Source: Haliotis asinina
Lineage: Eukaryota > Mollusca > Gastropoda > Lepetellida > Haliotidae
Direction: 5' to 3'
DNA: 64,000 bases
NCBI RefSeq assembly: GCF_037392515.1
Contig: NC_090288.1
Coordinates: forward strand, 4,767,501 to 4,831,500
Made by a program: the position numbers and the translations under genes
Part shown: in pieces, positions 23,836 to 36,404 of the stretch
How the letters are laid out: each line of letters starts with the position of its first letter
Numbering within the stretch: position 1 is the stretch's first letter
Notes under the pieces: model-generated
Told to the model about the DNA's origin: nothing
The model's input: only the letters and a program-made list of their open reading frames with translations
The model's database searches: none

Positions 23836-25569
23836 GTTTATTGTTTTGTTTAGATTAGTAAATTATATGTATTAATTCAGAATGTACTCATTAAGAATAA
23901 TGAAACTGACTCTTGATTAGATCTATTTACTTGTCCTACTTTTTACACATCCGAAATTCACAGTGTCATTTGATATATTTTTTTAACTGTCAAAATCGCA
24001 TAATTACTCGGAGCTCTGAATTTCTAAATAACATATTAATGATCACTGATATCAATTTTGCATGGAATCATCAATGATAATTCTGAAACTTTGCCGATGA
24101 ACCTAGAATCGGCTGGGATGTTTTCAAAAATACATGCTAACAGTAATTAAGTGCGTTTAAAAGTTCCGCCATTTTGGATACTGAGTAGTGTTTACATACC
24201 ATATCGTACGTTGATTCAGGGTAAGCGATTTTATTCTTTGAGTGTTTCTCTTTGTCTGAATAATATTTACATAAATATAGTGTAGTATACCACATCTGAA
24301 ACCGTTAGTTGTTACACAAGTGTTATTAAACGTAGGCATAACTGTCGCATGCTCCAAGGCGGTACGGAGGCCCATGGCTAGGCCCATGGATGTAATTCTA
24401 TCCTTCAAAGAGGCAAGTCTAGATAAGAGGACATTTCTGCCGTGTGAAATACCATTCCCCTCCCTCAACCCACCCACGTGGTTATCTTTTTGAAATGAAA
24501 AAAATCCGATTTTACACCACGTAGCATTTTCGGAAATTTTCAGACATCTAGAGGTCTAATCATTGCTTACAGTGGCTCAATACGCTTAGTATATTCAGGG
24601 GAAGAGTATCGTAGCAGGAAATAGAAAATTAAAAATAGATACGATGCAATCATTTGATCATTCATAAAAAAAAAACTGTCGAGTAAGTGCAGCGTGACAC
24701 CATGACTGACGCAAAATCACGCAGAACGACAGCAGTAATTATCGGCATTTCTGGCTTCTTCTGTCATTTACAATGCAAACGATAAATACATATAAATACA
24801 CAGAGAGTCAGAATAATTCTGATTACTTACATCTCACTTTCATGTACAAAACATCCCTAAATCAAGGAAACTGCTCGCAAAATCCTGTGTACCCATGTCA
24901 GCGAGGCCGCTATTTTGAAAGAAATCGGCCCTCGATAGTGATGTCACACGTAAACATCGTTGCACATGTTAGGCAATTTCTTGGAGGTGAAGCTCAGTTG
25001 AACAAGAGCAAACACAATGGCCATATCATTCCGACTGCACTTTCAGCATTGTGATTTATATTTTTCGTTCAGATACTTTTTCATGAAACTAATTTCAGTA
25101 TCTTGATATATCCTTGTTCATCATCATCATATCATATGTGGATATAGGGTATGCATTTTCATTCATTGAAAGCTTTTCATTGTTTGAATATTTACACGGG
25201 AAATTGACCCAGTAGTGTACTATAGGATCTATCACAGTTTAAGCCTCTACACAACTGTTAGAGGATCACACGTAGCCATTACTGCAACATGTGCTTCAGT
25301 TCCTGTGATGTACAATATTCAGTATGCTGGGACACACATTGCAGTTTCATATGAACAGGCTAATAAACAGCAATTTAATTCAAAGTTATAAGTAAAACTG
25401 ATAATATTGATGAACATGATTTGTACATTTTCTGTGTAATTTTATAGCCGTATGCAGACAACAACAAAAAAAACCTCGGCATTCAGGGTGTTAAAAATGT
25501 AACGGCATGTTCTAATCTTGTGCTTTTGAATAACATTTAGTCTTGAAGCTAAACTATTCTTTTTTCAGA

Positions 25570-25650
25570 TGCACGCTGCCGCTGGGAAAGATGAGGAAGT
25601 GCAAGCCTAGAGTGAAACGTTTCTAAGCAATGTATTATACTGGAATAAAT
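25570..25650 (+). other. possible terminal exon with polyadenylation signal inside the element
   Basis: After a strong acceptor (TTCTTTTTTCAG) comes ATGCACGCTGCCGCTGGGAA, an open frame of 14 codons (MHAAAGKDEEVQA, stop), then AATAAA at about 25644. Composition differs from its flanks. Either a captured host exon or part of the element's own transcript. Confidence 0.3.
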
Positions 25651-26222
25651 GGTTCAGTGTAAACAAAAGAAGAATCTCTGTTATTTGTTACCAGGGCTCA
25701 AAGTAGACAGTTTCGAAAAATGCAAACCACACATTCATAATTGCCGAAATGAGTTTTCGAACTGTTGATCACTTTACCTTTTTTCAGCATTCGTAATTTA
25801 AATCTAACAAAAACAACGGAAACTATGACTTTTAGCCCTGGATATTGTTATGATCATGGTGACAACAGCCCAGAAACCTAATACAAATATTTTATCCTCA
25901 GACTACTGTTCGTTCTGAGTAGGTATATACCCAAAACAACTATAAATAAAGTTGTTACAACGTTATGTTTATGACGTCACGAGGACGTTATTTTTGGGTC
26001 GTATGAGCGTAGAAAATAACGTTGTGACAACGTTATGTTTATAACGTCGCGGGGACGTTATTTTTGGGTCGTATGAACGTAGAAAATAACGTTGTGAGGA
26101 CGTGTTTTCGACTCCACAAAAAAGACGTAAGTGGGACGTTATATGCTGACGTTCTGGGGACGTAAACGTAACGTTGAGACAACGTCCTCAAAACGTACTT
26201 TTGTTAGCTGGGTGGTTGGTGT

Positions 26223-26294
26223 AAGGTTTCAGGGCTTATTCTAGAACTGTTCAGCTCTACCTGATGATGGGGCTAGAACAAACCCTGAAACCTT
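26223..26294 (+). ncRNA. hammerhead-ribozyme-like fold, degenerate
   Basis: The core pieces occur in the right order for a type-I-like arrangement. AAGGTTTC pairs perfectly with GAAACCTT (stem III). CTGATGA is followed by GGG/CCC (stem II) and GAAA. AGGGCT pairs with AGCTCT with one wobble (stem I). The cleavage triplet would be GTT. Mismatches beside the core in stems I and II argue that it is weak or dead. It begins 11 bp outside the end of the 3.35-kb element; AATAAA follows at 26303. Confidence 0.35.
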
Positions 26295-28061
26295 GTATTC
26301 CAGAATAAACAGAAGATGTAACCCAGAAAAATCTGTGTATTCATTAGGATGGAACAATTTCACAAACCATTCAAAACCTCAGTGCACAAATTTAGGGTAA
26401 AATATAAGTTGAGCAAAGACACAGGTGTATCAAAATGTCATTTGTCGCTGATGCATTCGAGTGAATATTATGGATATATAAGGAACATGTCTGAATCAAA
26501 TGATGATTTCATGAGCATGACAATGGATTAACATATTCGGTCAGAAATGTTGTGCAGGAACTTCAAGCACTCAGATATGATAGGTCACATGCAACATTAA
26601 ACACAACTTTGCAGATTCTGAAATCTTTCGGTATGCACTTACCGAAACAAATCATCAAAAATGCCAATTCAGCCTATAAAACTGAAAACAAATGCAATGG
26701 AAAAAAAGTCTGTGAAATCAGAGTTCAAATGATTCACTAATTTTCCCCAATTCTGGGGGAAGAATTGGTTTCAACAGCTATGCTGCACTGCCCTCATAGC
26801 GCATGTGCAGTTAGTAGGTTCACAGAGCTTGAAACAATATGCCTTCCCAGAGTATAAGGTCATCAGAACAGCAGCCTAATCTTGGTAGCGTGTACACAAA
26901 TAGTAAATGATCTGCTATTGCTTGATTGTGATAAGCAGCCTCTGTCACAGAGAAAACTCAATGTCTGGTTTATTTACACTTATGTGTGTGCTCGACTGTC
27001 TGCTAATGACAATGTACAATGCACAGCTTCAATCACTGACCACATCCGATTTGAAATTAACACCTATCAGGCTTATAAGCCAAAAACAAAGAGCCGACTA
27101 AGAGTATAGGCAAACAAACCAGTGGCCAGTGGCAAGGCTTTGTTACACTTGAGGGCACACTCACCAGCTGTGACTGGGATTGTTGTTGCAGCTGCATTAT
27201 AAGTTGAAATGGTGAAAAGATACAGATGTTACAGATGTAATGAATACACAAATGTGCCTATTTTTCTGCTTGTACAACTGTGAAACTGTGTATGTCATAT
27301 AGGAGGACCGTATCTCTTATGTCACATTCATTTTGTCAAACACTGCAAGTAACACTTTGCTATGTACTTCTTATTTAGCAATTAACCTGTTTAAGACACA
27401 AACTAATTTTGGTGATATTTTATAGTTGCTTATTTTTTTTTGTATCTGTAGCATCAGAGGAATGATAAAAATTCAGAAAAGTAATTTTAAGTTCAATATA
27501 TTCATATTGGTGGGTCTGAAAACAAACCAAATTACAATTATAATTTGATTAGGACTAGAAAATGAGGTCATGAAATTCACAGTCCACATTGGTGACAGTT
27601 TTGCTGTGTTCTTCCCCCCTGGTATTCACATCAGCACGACCCTGACAATTTCAATTCAGAAGTAATATTGAGACACAATGCAGTCCAATCATGCAAGAAG
27701 GAGTCGGGGTCAGGAATAATAGATGCATAGAAAGTATATGACATTTTACCAAATTTAAGTCAACATTTTGAACAAACTAATAAAAGTTGTGTTGGGAAAC
27801 TGAATATGTGTCAAGTGAAGCTTTAGCTTGTGGTGACAGCTGATGCAAAGGATACTTTTTGTTAACGCTACTTGAGATCATAAAAGGGTTGGAGTATTAT
27901 GTGTGTGGGGACTCCAGTGAGCTGAACATCTGTATGAAGATATTAGTTACCTGGCAGAAACTTGCGAGGGAGGAATGTCTTTGTTCAGAAATATCAGGTG
28001 GCATTGGATTTTGTGAAATACATATGAAGCAATACCTTGAATGTACTTAAATGTTGGGTTT

Positions 28062-28297
28062 CATGAAGGTTCGGGATAGAACAGGCCTTCAGCAACTCAT
28101 GCTTGCCATAACAGGTTGTCGTAACATGATCAGGTGGTCAGACTCACTGACCTGGATGACACGTCATCGGTTTCCAGATCAGTGCTCATGCTGTTGATCA
28201 CTGGAATGTCTGGTCTAGACTTGATTATTTACAGACTGTCGCCATATAGCTGGAATATTGCTGAGTGCAGCATAAAACTAAACTCAATCACTCACTT
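28062..28297 (+). mobile_element. family-B SINE
   Basis: Near full-length, from GAAGGTTCGGGATAGAACAG to ATATTGCTGAGTGCAGCATA and a CTCAATCACTCAC tail. Confidence 0.8.
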
Positions 28298-28412
28298 AAA
28301 TGTTGGATCGTATGGTAGTATTGGTGTACCGCAATATGGCTTTCAAATCACACAAGGTACAGTATTTTATCTGAGAACAAAATTGGTTAAGTTTTGTGAA
28401 TGATTATGGTTT

Positions 28413-28562
28413 TACTGTTACACGACATCCAGCAATATTCCAGCAATATTCTAGCAATGTCACAGCGGGGGGAACCAGAAAAGGACTTCACAGATTGTAC
28501 CCATGAGGGGAATCAAAGCCAGTATTTCGGTGTGATGAGCCAACGCTTTAACCAATAATTTT
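28413..28562 (-). mobile_element. family-A SINE
   Basis: Reversed copy: CCAGCAATATTCCAGCAATA, GAACCAGAAAAGGACTTCAC, GTACCCATGAGGGGAATCAA and GATGAGCCAACGCTTTAACC. Confidence 0.78.
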
Positions 28563-30057
28563 TGTGATGATCTCCATGGTTTAAGTTAAAATCTATACAA
28601 AGTTTCATTCACAGATGATTACTAGACAGTCACCTTCTTTGCATCATATATATTGTATATAAAAGAAAGAAAATATCCCTTGCTATCAAACCTGATATTG
28701 ATATTGATCAGAATGGATGCCTGTATTGCAACATACGCATATTGCTGTAAAATACATCAGCCACACAATCCTACCTCTTAAATGGACATGCTGTACAACC
28801 TGCTTGAAATTGATTACATAGTTGCTTCATAGGGGTGTTTTAATTTTATACCATGGACTGCAAATACAGTGAGTCATAAAAAATACTGAATTTTCATCAG
28901 ACATGCTGTATGCCTTGAAACTGATAATGGTGAAAAAACATGTATTACTTCTTACTATAACTTTTTTACATCTTAAGTGTAGTACTGAAAATTATCTGTT
29001 CCTGTCAAACAAACAGACCTTTATTCCAAATTGTTAACATGGAAACAGTTCCTCAGAAATGCAAAACCAAATTAAAATGTCAAATTCTATCTTGGAATGC
29101 CTCCTACTTAATCCTTCATCCCAGGCTCTCACATCCATGTAACACCCTGAGCACTATGGCCAGATGTAGCATAAGTCTCTTTATTTATTTTTGTACTTTG
29201 TAACTAATGACAGCCACACCTTTGACATGATTGTGTGAACAGGATGCCCCTTTCAGTTGTGAAACAGTTTCCATGTTTCATAACCCTTGCCCTTTGATTC
29301 CCCCAGGTTACAGGTTGCAACGTTGAGGTAGGTGAAGGTGTGATGATATATTTCCTAGGACTACCCTCCCACTGGTTGCATCATCCGTACAGGGAAATCC
29401 TTCACAACCCATGTGCCTAGCATGGGTTGTTCACAACAAAGTTGCCCTGACAACCTGGCGGACCAGCCAAGGTCAGGGTCATTCAAGAGGGAAAAAGTAA
29501 CTAAACCCTTCACCTGTAGTCGTCTCACAGTCAATCAACCACATTATTTTGCTTAATGCCATGACTTCTCTGCAGTACTAAAGCCTTAAATGAAGCAAGT
29601 CTAGATTTTTTCTAGATTTCCCGAATCTCTGGTCTCCTTGGGTCTCCTTTTCAATTAAAATGGGTTTGTTTGTTACTATCAAAATTTTATACATTCAGAG
29701 ACAAAGCCTTAATCTACCTTCCCTGTAGAACCCAATGTAGATATAACCTTCAACTAGTGAATCATGTCTACAGTATTTTTTATACCGCCTGACAATGCAT
29801 ATGGGGTAACATTCAGTCCCAGAAATATAGTTATTTTACTAACATTTTGTTATCTACAAATATGAAATATAATCCAATGGAGGCAGGAATTTTGGTAATT
29901 TCATGAGCTGAGTCTGTCTAGACATGTCACATTGTTGTAGTATTGTAAAATAGCCATTTTCATTGGGCTGCAATATATTCAATAAGCTCTTGCATTTTGC
30001 TGACATTTCCTGTCACAAACCAAACAAGTGGTAAAGCCTCATGCTTATATGAGGGTG

Positions 30058-30180
30058 TTTGTTGTTTAATACCACCATCAGCAATATTGCAAGTATACAT
30101 GTTAGCCTGTATTTAAATTAACATTCCAGACCAGACAATATTGACAGGGTACATTAACTCACTGTCAACCAGTTCACTCA
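30058..30180 (-). mobile_element. family-B SINE 3' relic
   Basis: Contains CATCAGCAATATTGCAAGTA and CCAGACCAGACAATATTGAC. Confidence 0.5.
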
Positions 30181-30878
30181 GTGTTACGTTCTCCTTATGA
30201 CCAGTCTAGGTTTCAAGGGGCCAATTCAAACCCAGAACCCTAACTGGTTACCAAATTAGTGATTATTTTATGCAAGGTTAAAATTAATTTTTGTTCATAA
30301 TATTTATGACAAATTTCTTCGAATTGTTATTGGTCTTAATATTTCTTAATAGATGTATGTACTTAATACATATAATTATATGACATCATGTTATTTACAA
30401 ATGATATATATGTATTTAATTTTTTCTTAAGGAACCTTTGTTTACTGGGGCCTGGACTAAATTTGAGTTTAACAAGGAAGCTCATCACATGTGTTGATAG
30501 TTAATTCAAGATCTCTTCAACAGTGTGTTCAAAATATGTACATACTTTAGATTCTAACATCTGAATGATTCTTATTGTGATGTGGCGAACTGTGTGACAC
30601 TTGTAAACAACAATTGATTATGTAGGTACACTCTTATGTCTGACCTACATAGTACATCAATGAAATCCTTCACTGTTGCAGTGTGTCTGTTGACAGTGTG
30701 TTATCAGGGCAATGCCATCCATGAGGCGTGACAGTGGAGTACTGGTGTGTATTCTATAATTATCATGGCTGAGATCTCAGGGCCTACATGTCCGTTGTGT
30801 AGATGGGTCCTTTAGTGTAGCAAGTGCAGTTCTGCTGATGCAACCTTGTTGTTTACAACTGATGACACGTACGATTCT

Positions 30879-30987
30879 GGGCCTAGATTTTCTGAGCTCT
30901 CTTAGTGCTAAGATTGTTGTAAGTGTCATACATTAACATTAAGTTACGACTATTTTAGCATTAAGAGAGCTTCGAAAATTAAGGCCC
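30879..30987. mobile_element. MITE-like palindromic repeat, about 110 bp
   Basis: Left GGGCCTAGATTTTCTGAGCT then CTCTTAGTGCTAAGA; right TTAGCATTAAGAGAGCTTCG then AAAATTAAGGCCC. The arms are inverted with a few differences. Confidence 0.72.
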
Positions 30988-31850
30988 TGGCGTGGTGACA
31001 TAGTTTTGTAAGGTACACAGTCTGTTCAAGCTGTTATGACATGCCCTAGTTTTTTAACTGTATGATGAGACATGCTGTCTTGATGAAGCTAGGCCCACTA
31101 CCTTGACGAAGACTTGGTTCAAGCTTGGCTTTGTTTAAACAGCAGAAAATGGGTACCTGGTGGGATAAGTCATGTGACCTAGCATTTAGTGCCTTGGCTT
31201 GGCATCTTGGGTTATCAAAGGTAATAATCAAATTGTGCTGGTAAAAGTGATGGTAAACAGAAATGGGCCAGTTGCTCATCCTGCTTGGACCAACATTGGG
31301 GACTCCTTGACACCATCTTAGATTCCTCAACACCATCTGTGATTACTCAACATCCTCCCACAATGTTAATCAGTAGGTCAGAGGTCAGCTGACCATACTG
31401 GTGTGACACTGGTAAGCCCTGACTTATCACCAGATAAGTCATAAGCTATTGAGCGTCTGCTCTGGACCACTAGTTCTAAGCATGTCATTGGTTTGTCTTT
31501 GTCTGTTGTCGTGATGATTAGGAATTATTTTTGTGCTAATCACATTGCTCTGATAATGAATAGATTAGCTGTCACTGCTGAGTTATGTTCCCAGTGAGAG
31601 GGCACTGATTTCTAGTGTGAGATGGCATCGGATAGGACATTTTTTGTAACAAGAAATTTTACCCTAAATTCTGGAGAATAAAATTGTCTTCAAGTTTAAC
31701 AAAAAAAAAGGGAATACATTCATCCTGGATTTGGGGATAAATGATGATGTGGGTTCAAAAACATTGATGGCCCCACAATTTTTTTGATAACATTTGAATG
31801 CCTTGAAACTGTGACTGAAACCGACACAGATGATCCATTGATTAACACAA

Positions 31851-31940
31851 CATGTGAAATCTATTTCTGGTGTCACACCTGTAATATTGCTTGAATATTG
31901 CTAGAAGCTGCATAAAACTCAAACTCACTCACTCACCCAT
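31851..31940 (+). mobile_element. family-A SINE 3' part
   Basis: TGAAATCTATTTCTGGTGTC, then AATATTGCTAGAAGCTGCAT and an ACTCACTCAC tail. Confidence 0.7.
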
Positions 31941-32171
31941 TGACTGACATCGTGAAAATCATGCAGACAGCTCACCAAACCTGACCTATCTAATACTTAG
32001 AAATAATTCATCCTCCTTAAGTCAGTTTGTCCATATCCTATCCAGTAATTAACATTGTAAGCATTAATGACTGTGATGCCATTGATTAAATCATCAAACC
32101 CCACCAACTTATGTGAGCGTGTTTGTTTCTTTCTTTGTTTATTGCCACTCTCAGCAATATTCTTGCTTGTT

Positions 32172-32562
32172 TTTTTTGTTGTTTTAAACATATTTTATTC
32201 AAGAGAAAAGGATTGGGTACAAGTTATACCCCTTAGAACACCTTCTCCGTAGTATTTACATAATATTATTTACGTTCATTATACAAGATGGACAGACAAG
32301 AACAGAAAGATGAGAAAGACTGGGGCAACTGCAATAATTAAGAAAATCTGTTTGATTGACAAATGTATGTTTCAACAATTTTAAATATGTTTTGATTGGC
32401 ATGATCAGTCAGATCTGCATTGCCACGTAACAGTAAATCAGAGTTTATAGTAACATTGGTAACACTGCATAAATTAGCCATCATGGTAGATCTCTGTTGG
32501 GTATATAGTTGACCATGAAATAGGTAATGATTGGAATTTTCACAAACATATCCACAAGAACA
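32172..32562 (-). mobile_element. 5'-truncated LINE inserted in a family-B SINE
   Basis: The minus strand gives the last 75 codons of a reverse-transcriptase ORF, a 3' UTR and a poly(A)-like end (T-run at 32170-32190 on +). SINE sequence lies on both sides: CTCAGCAATATTC at 32148 and TAAATAATCAAGTCCGAACC at 32593. ATTCTTGC and ATTTTTGC at the borders could be the target duplication. Confidence 0.78.
32338..32562 (-). pseudogene. C-terminus of a non-LTR retrotransposon ORF2
   Basis: Reads CSCGYVCENSNHYLFHGQLY, then TQQRSTMMANL, and ends ICQSNRFS-stop. This is the cysteine-rich C-terminal motif (CxCG...E..HyLF..C..Y) seen after the reverse transcriptase in several LINE clades. The usual last cysteine is replaced by glutamine here. 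It is a 5'-truncated fragment, so not active. Clade not assigned. Confidence 0.75.
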
Positions 32563-34851
32563 TTATTTTTGCCATATAACACTAAATCTATAAATAATCA
32601 AGTCCGAACCAGACAATCTGGTGAGTTATGTTATGAGAATATGGACCAAAATTTTCATTGATTCTGTTGATTTGTAATACACAGTTTTATTATGTAAGTT
32701 TAAAGTTTGAATCAGAACATATTTCATGAAATAACATTCAGTTAAAATTGCACACAATTGTAATTTAATCATATCAAGACTATTTCACACTTGTATTTCT
32801 AATATCATATTTATAATTTGCTCTCTATGGTACATTAAAAAAAGAAAAGAAAAGAATTAAGACCACTACATTACTGAATATTTGTACATAGCCAGAAGTC
32901 ATGGGCGCTTTCTATTTTCGTTTTCTATTTTCGTTTTCTAAACACATTGTCAGCAAACAGGAAGTGAGAGCTTTGTGGGCCAAGGTGGAGACTGATTGCA
33001 TCACCTATACACAAGGTGCAAGCCTCTGTGGGTGCAGGCTTCCCATGAGCCTGTCAGTCGGACATAAATATCAGCCAAAACAACATGAGAGAGTCACTCA
33101 CAATCTGTATATGACCTTCACCTTCACAACCCCTGGAGGAAGGAGGGTCAAAGGGGCAGTCAGTTTCATTGTTACCTCTGATAAATCAAACATCAAACTC
33201 ATGTACCTTTCATTATCACACGCAAGTATCCTCAAAGTATGCCAGATGACCGTATCAACTTCAGACATTTTTATGTATAATAGATAGATAACAAACGTAA
33301 CAACTGACAAATAAACTTTTCTTAATATCAGTCATGCCCAAAACTAGTCAGTGTACACTGTGAGTTTTTATTCACCTGTAAGCCAAAATGAATGTTTGTT
33401 TGGTTGTGTAATTTAAGATTCTCTAAATTATGATCATTGTTAGTCATAAGTGTCATGTGTGTGTTTATTCCCTCTTTGTATGTGAAAGTAACATATTGTT
33501 GATTGTTGACAGTGACTCAGCAATTTTTGTTTATTGTTGATCATGACACAGCAGTTTCCTATCAGGCAAGCCAAGGCCTCTCCTTGCCATGGACTAATGC
33601 CATAGAGGAGGTGGGTGGGGGTTTCTTGTGCTATTTATAGACAAAATAGGTCACCATGTCCTGTTTGGATGATGCAACTTGACTGTAAAATACCCTGACA
33701 CAGTTCCACAGTACCAGTCTTTACAGGATCTGACATACCATAAAACCCTGGAGCAATGTTGCAGCTACATTTATTCCAGTATAATACTGAAAGGGACGTT
33801 TATTTGGATGTTGTTTATGATGGGTGCTTTTACGAGTGCCTTATCCTGCAATGCTGTTCACAGAGTTCAGTCAAGAGCGGTAAACCACACTCCCTCCTGT
33901 TTTATATGTGTCATGTTTTTGTATTGCAGATTTTGTATATTTAGAGGGCCTGAGTAGCTTGAGGCAAAAGATAAAATTTTATTATATTGTTGCATTTCCT
34001 TGCTAGTTTTATAAATTTCATGTAAATTTAAAACAATAATGGCATATTTGTTAGCATTTTAGCATGGGTAGACCAGTTTGATCATTATAGGACAACTCAA
34101 CTCATTGTTAATCTATTTGAGTGGTTTTAATCAGTTTGGGGGCCAAGTAGATGATATGATTGTTTAGATTGCTTTACTCTTTATCACGACCTAATATTAC
34201 TGCATAAATTTTCTTAGAGATTTAAAATTGGGACCAAATCTGTTTATTAAATGTTGATTTGTATGAACTCAAATATCAGTCTTGTTTTTAACTATGCATC
34301 TACGATCCTTAAATGCTGCAACAACATCATGTATCTGTTTAAATTCAAAGGTTTGATAACTCAATCGTCATTATGTTTGACAAGGACAAGCAACAAAAGC
34401 AACTGCAAATTATTAAAAAAAACATACAATACTTGCTAGCAAGAAGGATTATCTTAAAAATGACTGATCACTGAGAAAGAAATATGTATGTATATACAAT
34501 TGGAATGTATGCACTAGCCATAAGTATATTAGTGTTTATTTCAAACAATGTCTTTGAATGCCTGAAATGAATATTACAATATAACACTTTAGTTCATTTT
34601 ATCAGTCGGTATTTGTGCCTATCGATTTCCCATTTAATAATCATTTAAGAATGATTTAATTTTAAAACTTCATTATTAATTTATAATTTTGATATACTGC
34701 AATGAATGTGACCACCCTTTTGTCCCTAAAGTCAACAGAATAACTTATATACTTTACTGTCATTATGAAACAATATATCATTGCATCATTCGCTGTCCTT
34801 TTATGTACTACTGATAAGAAATTGAACCTGATTAGTTCAAATAGCTGTATG

Positions 34852-35060
34852 GATCCTTCTGGGTTAGAACTGATCTTCAGTAGCCTATGCTTGTCATAAG
34901 AGGCGACTAATGTGTTCAGGTGGTCAGACTTGATGACTTTGTGGACACCTTTCATGGTATCTCAGTTGCGTTGATCAATACTCCTGCTGTTGATCACTTG
35001 ATTGTCAGGTCCACACTTGATTATTTACAGACTCCTGAGATTTAGTTGAAATATGGCTTC
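34852..35060 (+). mobile_element. family-B SINE, diverged
   Basis: Holds TGGGTTAGAACTGATCTTCA, TGCTTGTCATAAGAGGCGAC and GATCACTTGATTGTCAGGTC. Confidence 0.75.
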
Positions 35061-35329
35061 CAGTTATGTTAATTTTGGGGGGCAGGGGGGGTATTTTTTA
35101 ATGGAAATAACCATGTTCATTTTATATCTTTAATATCATGTTACGAATAAAAATTGATTAATGCAAATCAAGCAGTGTGGCAATTTTAGAATACATGGTT
35201 TGAGTTTATTGTCCTGTTCATCATATAGTGCCAAAAGATTTTCAACCATATTTGTCATCAGAAATGAAATGTTTTAACAACAGTCTTAACTTATTAAGCA
35301 ATATAGTTTTTATGAACCATACAATGCAT

Positions 35330-35497
35330 CAATAGGTGGTCAAACACACTAACTTGGTTCACACATGTCATCATATCCCAGTGACATACATCGATGTTCA
35401 TGCTTTTGATCACTAGATTGTCCAGGCTTGATTGTTCATAGACAATCCCTATATAGCTGGAATGTTGCTGAGTGTGCTGTAAAGAAACTGAAACATT
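35330..35497 (+). mobile_element. family-B SINE 3' half
   Basis: Holds GTTCACACATGTCATCATAT, TGATCACTAGATTGTCCAGG and ATATAGCTGGAATGTTGCTG. Confidence 0.7.
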
Positions 35498-35817
35498 TTT
35501 GCATCAAACTCATTGCAGCTGAACTTGGTTGCATGTTAGTAACATAATGATTCTAAATTCATCAGATCGTTCATCGCATCGATGACACTGTCAGTTATGT
35601 ATGACATGATGAGTTTATAACATAGCAGAATCTGAATAAACTGATGATATGGATGCGGATGCATACGTACGCATAATATTTAATGGCACCAACATAGTCA
35701 CAGCAAAGACCATATGATATTGTATGGTATCTGGTCCTAGGTTCCAGAAAATTTTATGCAAAATTCTGACATTGATATCATTTCATTTTTTGTCTGCATT
35801 ATCTCAAAATTAGAGGG

Positions 35818-36404
35818 GCAGTTTGGTAGCATGGTGGTTGAAGTGTTCACTCATCACACCAAAGATATTTTTTTGTTATTTATTATTATTTTTGGATATT
35901 TATATAGCGTACATATCCATGCAACTAGTGCTTGCTCAAGACGCTGGTATTTGTTTCCCTCGATCATTGGATGTCCTCAGCATCACATTGTATTATCAAT
36001 CTCAACTAACTGGGGATAAATACACTCTTGCTGCCACTAGGTGCACCAAGTTTATTTTGACTCTCTCATCCTAACTAGGTACCCAATTCACAGCTGGGTG
36101 GACTGGGACACATAGTACTTTGTCCAAGCTTACTGCACGTTGCTGTACCCGCAACTAGATGTATGTATGTATTCATGTGGCCACCATCTGGTCATATACC
36201 AATGGATTTCGTGGGTTCTTTTAAGTGCTCAGGGTTGTGTACTGCACACTAGGGGTTGTGCCAACAGGGAAAGAGTCTGCACACAATGTTGACCCCAAGG
36301 TTCATTTCCCCTTATAGCTACACTATGTGAAGCCCATTTCTGCTGTCCCCTGCCATAAGATTGCTGGAATATTGCTAAAAGCAGTGTAAAACTAAACTAA
36401 ACTA
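35818..36404 (+). mobile_element. family-A SINE split by a 0.4-kb insertion
   Basis: The head (TAGCATGGTGGTTGAAGTGT, CACTCATCACACCAAAGA) ends at 35870 and the remainder (GGTTCATTTCCCC, GTGTGAAGCCCATTTCTG-like, AATATTGCTAAAAGCAGTGT) resumes at about 36298. Between them is a different repeat beginning TTTTTTTGTTATTTATTATT, with ATATTTATATAGCGTACATA and GGATTTCGTGGGTTCTTTTA. Confidence 0.7.

Larger units (their letters stand above)
22863..26212. mobile_element. 3.35-kb non-autonomous DNA transposon-like element with ACGT-rich ends
   Basis: The termini CCCAGCTAACA (22863) and TGTTAGCTGGG (ending 26212) are perfect 11-bp inverted repeats. Inside both ends are dense AACGTT, GACGTT and GACGTC words in both orientations (22870-23060, 23267-23395, 25950-26195). 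The right array has a direct repeat of 70 bp (GTTGTGACAACGTTATGTTT, twice plus a partial). No transposase was found in the interior. Target duplication is unclear (GGTTG occurs on both sides but not at the same distance). I do not assign a superfamily. Confidence 0.65.
32125..32635 (-). mobile_element. family-B SINE interrupted by the LINE fragment
   Basis: Left piece ATTGCCACTCTCAGCAATAT (32141-32160) and right piece CAAGTCCGAACCAGACAATC (32600-32619) are consecutive in an intact reversed family-B copy. Confidence 0.65.

Noticed and set aside
32901..33287. 128-codon + strand frame
   Set aside because: The longest frame in its area, but no motif, no splice context and no similarity that I can recognise; the length is within chance for this composition.
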